Source of the DNA: Hygrocybe punicea
Taxonomy: Eukaryota; Basidiomycota; Agaricomycetes; Agaricales; Hygrophoraceae
Direction: 5' to 3'
Assembly: GCA_963556145.1 (NCBI GenBank)
Contig: OY744473.1
Span: forward strand, 1,364,001 to 1,428,000
DNA length: 64,000 nucleotides
Shown: positions 57,027 through 64,000 of the stretch, in pieces
How the letters are laid out: each line of letters begins with the position of its first letter
Numbering within the stretch: position 1 is the first letter of the stretch
Made by a program: the position numbers and the translations under genes
Notes under the pieces: generated by a model
Databases searched by the model: none
What the model saw: the letters and a program-made list of their open reading frames with translations, nothing else
Told to the model about the DNA's origin: nothing

Positions 57027-57848
57027 TGAAAGGGTGCACTGCGGTAATGTGAACAGAATCAAATACCAACTCTACCACAGTGCTGTACAAATTCTGAGGG
57101 GTTCAATCTCAATCCAAAAGGTTAATAAAAATACTCAGAGGTGCTCTGGATAGCGGCGATGATGTTTCTGATGAGCACGATGAGCACGATGTGCATGGCG
57201 TGTGCGAAACAGTCAGCGATGTTTTCGGCGTATATGTAGCACTTTATAGAAGGAACGCAAAGTTTAATAGAGTACAGTGGAGCTATCGCATGGACGGCGC
57301 AGTAAAGAGGTGATATGATAGACTGGAATCAGGGGTATACGAGACATCTCTCTAGTATGTAAACTATAGAGGGTATTTATGCGAAGTTGGTTGTTAGGAC
57401 AATAAAGGGTGAAGAAGGCAAGACAAATAGACGGTGCGCGATGGAACTATGGTGCAATAGGGATGAAATGGAACTGAAACAAAGGGTATAGCACCATGCG
57501 AAGCAATTTCCAAAATATGTAGAGGATAGGAGCTATAATGTTTGACATAAGTGAAACATGTCGCATAAAGACTTCCTTGGAACCAGAACGGAATCAGAAT
57601 GGAATAGGGTGAATGGTATAAGTGTGGATGATGTCAGAGAGGCTCGAAATATGTTTCCGAAGGGGGCCGAAGCGCTCCAAAGAAAATCGCCATAATGTCA
57701 AATTATCGCCCGTATCGCGTGCATATCGCAGTCGCATCGCAATGGAGATACATAAAAATCGGGATGTTTCGCAATGAATCGCAGCATGTCGAGGCTAGAA
57801 TAGGTCCAATAGAGGGTTTCCATGCTTAGGGACATGTGCTGCATATCA
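57027..57848. mobile_element. 820-bp LTR-like repeat, copy 2 (uninterrupted)
   Basis: TGAAAGGGTGCACTGCGG to CATATCA, flanked by CCGT at 57023-57026 and 57849-57852. It aligns with 11972-12143 plus 14393-15046 and shows the site before the nested element arrived. 56347-57026 before it has no convincing gene. Confidence 0.65.
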
Positions 57849-57849
57849 C

Positions 57850-58400
57850 CGTTGTCGTTGTTGGGCGTTGGCTAGGGGCCCTTTATGGCATTGGTGGGGC
57901 CATTGCCATCGTCATTGGGCATTGGTGGGGCTGTCAGCATTGTTGTTGGGCATTGGCGGCCCTGTTGGGTGTGGCTTGGGTGTTGTTGGAACCCCAGTCG
58001 TCGTTGAGGGCCCCTTTGGGTGTTGGTTGGGCTGTCGTTGTTGTCATTGGGCGTTGGTGGCCCTTTGGCGTTGGTGGGGCATTGGCAGCCCTGTTGGGTG
58101 TGGCTTGGGCGTTGTTGGGGCCACCGTCATCATTTGGGGCCTTTGTGAGGCCATCACCATCATTGTTGGGCGTTGGCAGCTTTGGGGGGGCATTGGCGGC
58201 CCTGTTTGGTGTGGCTTGGGCAGTGTTGAGGCCATCATCTTCGTTGGGGGTCTTTCGGGTGTTAGTGGGGCCGTCATCGTCATGGTTGGGTGTTGGCCGC
58301 CCTGTTGGGCGTGGTGGGGCTGTCATCATCGTTGTTGGGCGTTGGCCACCCTGTTGGTGTTGGCAGGGCCATTGTCGTCATCATTGGGCTCCATGGTCCT
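57850..58400. repeat. GTTGTTGGGCGTTGGC minisatellite
   Basis: Degenerate units with GTTGTTGGGC, GTTGGTGGGGC, CATTGGCGGCCCTGTTGG and GTGTGGCTTGGG words. Long ORFs in it (57836-58714 and 57868-58662 plus) arise from the repeat and run into copy C of the Asp-rich family. The opposite strand gives ANAPP-type peptides. Confidence 0.65.
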
Positions 58401-59200
58401 GGTCATCCCGTTCTGCCGTCCTGGTCATCCTCGTTTCCATTGTCCCTGTGCCCGTGCCCATGCCTGCTGTCCTCGTCTTCGTTGCCCCTGCTCGTTGTTG
58501 TGGTTCCCAGTTCCCATCATTGTATTCTCCTTTCGCACCATCATCACGTTCGTTCGTTTACCCCATTGTCTGCATTCCAGTCATCCTGTGTCGTCCTGTG
58601 TCCACCGTCTCCTTGTCACCCGCATCTGCGTCCACTTGTTGCTTTTGCCTTGTTCACATTAATTTGGCACGAGGGTGTGGGAAAAAAATCTACAAGTGTT
58701 TAAATAGTCAGTAGAATAAATGAACAAGATAAATAGAATACTTACCTGGGGTGCTCTGGCATCCGCACCCATTGTCGTGTCGTTGTTGAAAATGACAAGT
58801 GTTGTTGAACTTGCACATGAGAATTTCAACTGGAATTTGCCGATATCCAAAACAGGGTCGAGTTGCCACATAGGGAAGAGTGGCTGGATTTTCTTCTTAT
58901 TATTATATATACTACAACACCTCAATGGCCAGGGCAAGACCCTGAAGAGATGTAGGTATGATATACTTACCCTGAGAGGAGTTTTTGTATTCTATTTCAT
59001 TTTATATTGGGAGATATTCACAATGCATTTTATGCCTCTGCTAAAATTGGACCCTTAAACAGCTAACTTTGCGAGTACACATCTGAAAAATCCAAAATGA
59101 ATTCTAGGAGTACTAAGGAAGGTGTACATTGTGTTTCAGACAAGTGCCTGGTAGTTGGTGTGACAGGGAATGTGTTGGAGCCAAAATGTGATGAACTTGT
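58380..59200 (-). pseudogene. Asp-rich minisatellite gene family, copy C
   Basis: Minus strand: the conserved 5' region (59200-58746) has the exon 1 frame FPMWQLDPVLDIGKF, VIFNNDTTMGADARAPQ without a stop, a 56-bp intron (58690-58745, GTAAGT...TTGTAG), then FFSHTLVPN ending in TAA. The following acidic array (58670-58380) is short and merges into the GTTGTTGGGC minisatellite. Together with copy D it forms a head-to-head pair. Exon 1 is the best-preserved version of this segment in the window. Confidence 0.45.
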
Positions 59201-59269
59201 CACTCACCTTCCATTCATGATTGTGTCTGCTTATATGGACTTTTGATTGTCCACAAAGCGCCAAATCAA

Positions 59270-61140
59270 TTTTGGCTACAACACATTCCTTGCCATACCA
59301 ACTACCAGGCACTTGTCTGGAACACAATGTATACCTTCCTTAGTACTCCTAGAATTAATTTTGGATTTTTCAGATGTGTACTCGCAAAGTTAGCTGTTTA
59401 AGGGTCCAATTTTAGCAGAGGCATAAAATGCATTGTGAATATCTCCCAATATAAAATGAAATAGAATACAAAAACTCCTCTCAGGGTAAGTATATCATAC
59501 CTACATCTCTTCAGGGTCTTTCCCTGGCCATTGAGGTGTTGTAGTATATATAATAATAAGAAGAAAATCCAGCCACTCTTCCCTATGTGGCAACTCAACC
59601 CTGTTTTGGATATCAGCAAATTCCAGTTGAAATTCTCATGTGCAAGTTCAACAACACTTGTCATTTTCAACAACGACACGACAATGGGTGCGGATGCCAG
59701 AGCACCCCAGGTAAGTATTCTATTCATCTTTTTCATTTATTCTACTGACTACATAAACACTTTTAGGTTTTTTTGCCACACCCTCAGGCCAAACGAACGC
59801 GAACGCGGCAACAGCAAGCAGACATGCATGCGCACGACAAGGAGACAACGGGGACAACCCAGGACGATGGGAATGACGACGATGGGGTAAACAAACGAAT
59901 GCGGCCGCGGCAACAAGAACAGGGACGACGGGAATGGTAAACGAACAAACGCGACAACAGCGTGAAAGGGGAAGACGACAACAACGGGAATGGGAACCAC
60001 AACAACGGGAATGGGAACCACAACAACGGGAAGATGACGACAAGCAGGGCCAATGAAGACGAGGACAGCGGGCACGGGCACGAGGATGGGAACGACGGAC
60101 GACGGAAACGAGGACGACCGGGACTGGGGAACGGGACGACAAGGATTACAGAGCCAAGGACGACGGCGACAGGGATGAGGAGGACGGAAACGGCGAGGAC
60201 GGGACCGCAAATGGGACCGCCAGGACAACATGAACAGACCAGGGCCATGCGGTAACGACAACGACAATGACGTCGGGGACGGGGACGACAACAACAATGA
60301 CAATGACAATGACAACGACAACGACAACGACGGGGACTGGGACAACGACAACAGCAACGACAGCAACGGGGACGATGAGGATGGGGATGACAGGGACGGC
60401 GAGGACGACGAGGATGACGAGGACAGCAAGGACGACGAGGACGACGAGGACAGCAAGGACGACGAGGATGGTGAGGATGGCAAGGACGGCGGGGACGGGG
60501 ACAGGGACGGTGACAAAAACGACGGGGACGAGGGCGACGGGGACGGGGACGGGGATGAGGACGGGGACGACAAGGATGACGACAAGGACAGCGAGGACGG
60601 GAACGGGGACTGGGACAACAGGCAACGGAACTGAGGACGGCCGGGACAAGGGAACGGGATGATGACAGCGGAGACCACGACAACGAGGACGATGACAATG
60701 GGGATGGCGAGGACGGAAATGGTGAGGACGGGACGGCAAACGGGACGGCTACGGCAACACGAATGGGAATGGGGCCACACAGGAACGACGACGGCGACGG
60801 GGGCAACGGGGGCGACAGGGAGGGGGGTGGACATGTGGGTAACCCCGGTATGTAACTTTGTAGGTCCCCCCCGTTTCCCTCCCGTTTCCTCCCATTTCCC
60901 TCTCCTCTCTCCTCCTGCCTCTTCTCCCCCTGCCTATCTCCTGCCCCCTGCCAGCCCCACCTCCCATCCACCTCCTGCCCTTCCCCTTGCCCACCCCCTC
61001 CATTCCCCCTGGTCATTTCCACCTCTCCTCTTCTCTCCACCACCACCACCACCACCTCCCTCCCTCATCTGCTGATAATGTAGATATGTATATAATTAAG
61101 CAAAATAATTATTTGATTTGCAATGTCTATTTTAAGTAAG
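59270..61140 (+). pseudogene. Asp-rich minisatellite gene family, copy D
   Basis: The 5' region (59270-59710) has exon 1 frame FPMWQLNPVLDISKF, VIFNNDTTMGADARAPQ. A 56-bp intron follows (59711-59766, GTAAGT...TTTTAG). Exon 2 can be read from 59767 as VFLPHPQAKRTRTRQQQ and an acidic stretch to a TAA at 59937. The acidic array continues in shifting frames to 60830; the purest segment, 60230-60634, reads GNDNDNDVGDGDDNNNDND, then DDEDDEDSKDDED. GTATGTAACTTTGTAGG near 60849 and a pyrimidine tract (60870-61070) follow, as in copy A. ORFs of 361 and 423 codons on the minus strand are repeat artefacts. Confidence 0.45.
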
Positions 61141-61244
61141 TTGCTAAATGTAAATTATTTAAAATTATGTTATAACATATGATATAATGGCTTATTGGTA
61201 TGATTACTTAGCAGATGCTGAGCAAGCAGTCAGTCCAACCAGCC

Positions 61245-61995
61245 TGTGGGACATCCCAAAAGCTGACAGGGACATCTCAGACAAGGCTGTGGGATGTCCC
61301 ACAGCCTCGTTGGGATGTCCCAGAAGCTGGCAGGGACATCCCAGACAAGGCTGTGGGACATCCCAAAGCCTTGGTGGGATGTCCCACAAGCTGACAGGGA
61401 CGTCACAGACAAGGCTGTGGGACATCCCAAAGCCGTGGTTGGATGTCCCACAAGCTGACAGGGATGTCCCAGACAAGGCTGTGGGATGTCCCAAAGCCGT
61501 GGTGGGACATCCCACAAGCTGGCGGGGACATCCCACAAGCTGGCAGGGACGTCCCACAAGCTGACAGGGACGTCCCAAACAAGGCTGTGGGATGTCCCAA
61601 AGCCTCGGTGGGACGTCTCACAAGCTGGCAGGGATGTCCCAGACAAGGCTGTGGGACATCCCAAAGACTCGGCGGGACATCCCACAAGCTGGCAGGGACG
61701 TCCCACAAGCTGGCAGGGATGTCCCACAAGCTGGCAGGGACATCCCACAAGCTGACAGGGACGTCCCAAACAAGGCTGTGGGATGTCCCATAAACTGGCA
61801 GGGATGTCCTAGACAAGGCTGTGGGACATCCCAAAGCCTCGGTGGGACGTCCCACAAGCTGGCAGGGATGTCCCAGACAAGGCTGTGGGATGTCCCAAAG
61901 ACTTGGTGGGATGTCCCACAAGATGACAGGGATGTCCGAAAGCCTCAGCTGCAAGCTGACAGGGACATCCCAGACAAGCCTGTGGGATGTCCCAA
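61245..61995. repeat. GGGAYRTCCC satellite with 64-bp higher-order unit
   Basis: About 35 subunits of 21-22 bp, each starting with the palindrome GGGACGTCCC, GGGATGTCCC or GGGACATCCC. Three subunit types alternate (tails AAAGCCTCGGT, ACAAGCTGGCA and AGACAAGGCTGT), giving a 64-bp higher-order repeat with local triplications of the ACAAGCTGGCA type near 61500-61560 and 61680-61760. Isolated copies of the palindrome recur at 62570-62720. ORFs of up to 223 codons in this array are artefacts. Confidence 0.85.
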
Positions 61996-62788
61996 TAAAG
62001 CCTCTGTGAGATGTCTCCTTACCCAAGTCCACTGTCCTCAAGACACACTCTAATTTCAGATCTCTCCTCTGCATCTGCTTCCCAGTCAGCCATTGTATGC
62101 ACAGCCAATAATGTAATCACCACTGATATCCTGATCAAATGCTCTTCATAATACATGTGTTTAATTTTCAGCTCAGCCTCCTCTGCTTATGTAGCCCTAC
62201 TTTTCTTTGTATATCATGCATGCTCTGCTCACTTACTCCCCTACAAGCTTCAGCTTGCCACATGCACTAGGGATTGGTAGAAGCACACCCTCAATCCTCC
62301 CCTTCAATCCCATCTCATTACCCAACATCTCCAGCACTTTTCCTGTCCCACTCCTTCTGTCTTTATATGTGGAAACAACTGCTGTATCTTCACACCCTGC
62401 CACTGACCTTGAAGAACAATCAGCTCTGTGACTCTCAAAAGAATAAGTATGTACAATCTTATACTATGCCATAGCACCCATGGTACCCATAGTGGCCATG
62501 ACAAGGCCTGGAAATTTATAATTAGATGCTGTCATCACTCTGAGTTTTCTATTGAATAGCTAGGGAAGGGACGTCCCAAATGCCCCCAGACACCCCCTCT
62601 GTGTGGGATGTCCCATGGGACATGGGACATCCCACAACACCAAATGTCATCCCATGGGCCATCCCATACACCAAACCAGGGACAATGGGACGTCCCAACG
62701 TATCATCCCAGGGACAATGGTTTTGTCCCAGGGCTAGTACTTTTACCAACATGTAGATGGTTCAGTACTAGAGGTGAGTTGTAACTAG
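61996..62788. other. No recognisable gene
   Basis: Short ORFs only. 62570-62720 holds scattered GGGACGTCCC and GGGATGTCCCATGGGACATG words, remnants of the satellite or its source. Confidence 0.35.
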
Positions 62789-63628
62789 TTGTTCAGGTTT
62801 GGGGGTAGCCTGAAGTGGGACTTCACTTATTTCTCTATTCTCGTGGAACATATTTCTAGGATCCAACCTCTGGACCCTCATGCTCAGTGGCTTGATGGTT
62901 GGATAGATGTGGAAGAGGGTGAGGAAGTGCTGGATTCGGAACTCGTTGGCAATGCTTATGCCAATTGGTTGCAGTCGTGGGTCATTTATTTTGAGGCCAC
63001 GAATAACCTCATTGGAATTGCCTCTCAGTTTTGTGGTGTATCTCTCAAAATTCTTACCATTCAGCATGCAGAAGTGGCTTTACGCTCCTGGTGGAAGGTG
63101 GTTGCAGAAGTCTTGTCTTCCTCCAGTCCTAGTGGCTCCTCAAGTTGCAGTCTGCAGGATGCGATTTTAGCAATTGAGAAAGTGATATTGAGGAACATAA
63201 GCTTTGGGAAGCAGCTAAAGGGCGACATGTTGTTGGGCAAGAACTTCCATGGAATGCCCCACTGTGAAGCCTTCCTCCTTATCCACCACTCCAATTCACT
63301 TGAAGCTCACGACATGGATGGCTTTACTGTAGGACATGTCTATTCTCAATATACCATAGCATCCTGCTGATTTCTTATCATGTAGAATTTGAACCCCATC
63401 TTCACGGTTTCTGACAGGTGCTGTGCTGCATGTTCTCACTTGTTGTCCCTTTTAGGTATCCCAGAGCCCCTGCAGTTCCATGGGTGGGATTCACATCGGG
63501 AGGTTATTGCATGTAATCTGCCCCCATATCTCCTGGCTCCTATCATCAACTCTATGATAACCCACTTCAGCACAAAGTTGAATGTTGTCATACAGAAGTT
63601 GTACTCTGCTACTCAGTCTGAATCATAG
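62789..63628 (+). CDS. OTT_1508-like deaminase-fold protein, 5' end uncertain
   Basis: The N-terminal half (QPLDPHAQWLDGWIDVEEGE to FCGVSLKILTIQHAEVAL) is helical and unassigned. The C-terminal half has GMPHCEAFLLIHH (His-Cys-Glu, matching the zinc-binding HxE/CxE motif of deaminases) and, after a 57-bp intron (63329-63385, GTAGGA...TGTAG, frame kept), NPIFTVSDRCCAACSHLLSL (Cys-x-x-Cys), then CNLPPYLLAPIINSMI. This order fits the fungal OTT_1508-like branch of the cytidine-deaminase superfamily. The fold suggests nucleic-acid or nucleotide deamination, but most fungal members are uncharacterised. An intron (GTAGCC...TTTCTAG, about 62805-62858) may precede QPLDPHAQ, so the true start lies upstream or at another ATG. 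No stop or frameshift is seen after 62860. Confidence 0.55.
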
Positions 63629-64000
63629 CAGCAGAATGACTCTCACATTGCATCAACTACTACTAAGTTTCCTTTCTTCTCTGATTTCTTGAAGAGGATT
63701 TGCAGATACCTGACTTGATCATGGCATCACCCCCAAAGCCCTGTATTACTTCATTATTTTTCCTGAGACGTAACATTTTTGTTTCCGTCTGTTCCAGGAC
63801 ACTATGCACCCAATTTAGTTCTCATGTACAATATATAACATTGCTTGTGAACTACCACAGATGCAAGTCAAAATCTCAGGACTGTTACTTTTACTGAACA
63901 GAAACTCCATATGTATGCATCTTTTTACTTGTCTTTCCATGGCACTTAGTATACTTATTCTTGTGGCAAATGCCGAACTTTGTTGATTTGAGAGCCCTGC
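63629..64000. other. No recognisable gene
   Basis: Downstream of the deaminase-like gene. Only a 65-codon ORF (63700-63897) without recognisable features. Confidence 0.3.

Noticed and set aside
57836..58714. A 292-codon Gly/Val-rich protein.
   Set aside because: The frame runs through the GTTGTTGGGC minisatellite and then into the antisense of Asp-rich copy C, so it is not a unit.
61204..62074. ORFs of 116-223 codons in the GGGACGTCCC array.
   Set aside because: They result from a stop-free repeat unit; several frames on both strands are open equally.

Overview
The window looks like a repeat-rich stretch of a filamentous basidiomycete (Agaricomycete) genome. The evidence is short 41-70 bp GT-AG introns, several protein families I know mainly from that class (Plavaka transposase, the fungal integrase-core family, HECT-like proteins, OTT_1508-like deaminases, viroplasmin-like domains), and dense LTR, hAT-like and fold-back elements. 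I see no rRNA gene, tRNA gene or CRISPR array. No gene here looks clearly intact. Most recognisable coding sequence is transposon-derived or is a conserved gene broken by insertions and nonsense codons.

Layout. 28-1959: small LTR (TRIM-like) element. 2071-2578: fold-back MITE. 2789-9522 (minus): one conserved gene cut by three unrelated elements, namely a 467-bp MITE, a 146-bp solo LTR and a 3.0-kb non-coding element. 9.5-12 kb: AT-rich, non-coding. 11972-15046: an 820-bp LTR-like repeat split by a 2.25-kb non-autonomous LTR element; its unsplit relative is at 57027-57848. 15.0-16.9 kb: TGC-rich minisatellites and a small three-exon gene. 17.2-23.6 kb: inverted-repeat arms enclosing a CCCATGGG-based satellite, two tandem copies of an intron-containing Asp-rich minisatellite gene family, and a second satellite. 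24366-27854 (minus): another non-autonomous LTR element with nested repeats. 30.1-34.5 kb: an unknown two-exon gene, a viroplasmin-like gene and an integrase-core (DDE) gene. 34.7-39.2 kb and 44.0-44.4 kb (minus): a HECT-like gene and an adjoining ORF, broken by an hAT-like element, a solo LTR and the Ty1/copia element. 39217-44032: complete but decayed Ty1/copia retrotransposon. 44802-47648: inverted copy of the 3.0-kb element. 51.2-53.9 kb (minus): Plavaka transposase remnant and a conserved gene split by a 547-bp solo LTR. 55498-56346: 849-bp near-perfect palindrome. 57.8-61.1 kb: head-to-head pair of the Asp-rich family. 61.2-62.0 kb: satellite of 64-bp units. 62.8-63.6 kb: deaminase-like gene.

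Two themes connect the region. First, insertions can be read as dated scars. Target-site duplications (AGGTA, GGTGT, CAGTC, TAA, a 10-bp repeat, an imperfect 8-bp repeat) flank the elements, and removing an element plus one duplication restores the host reading frame in the coding cases I checked. Second, premature stops in unrelated families are mostly TGA, as expected if CGA codons decayed by C-to-T change at CpG. The two copia LTRs differ at three sites, two of them CpG to TpG/CpA. The least familiar system is the Asp-rich minisatellite gene family (five copies, shared intron position, pyrimidine-rich 3' tract), one copy of which lies inside an hAT-like element.
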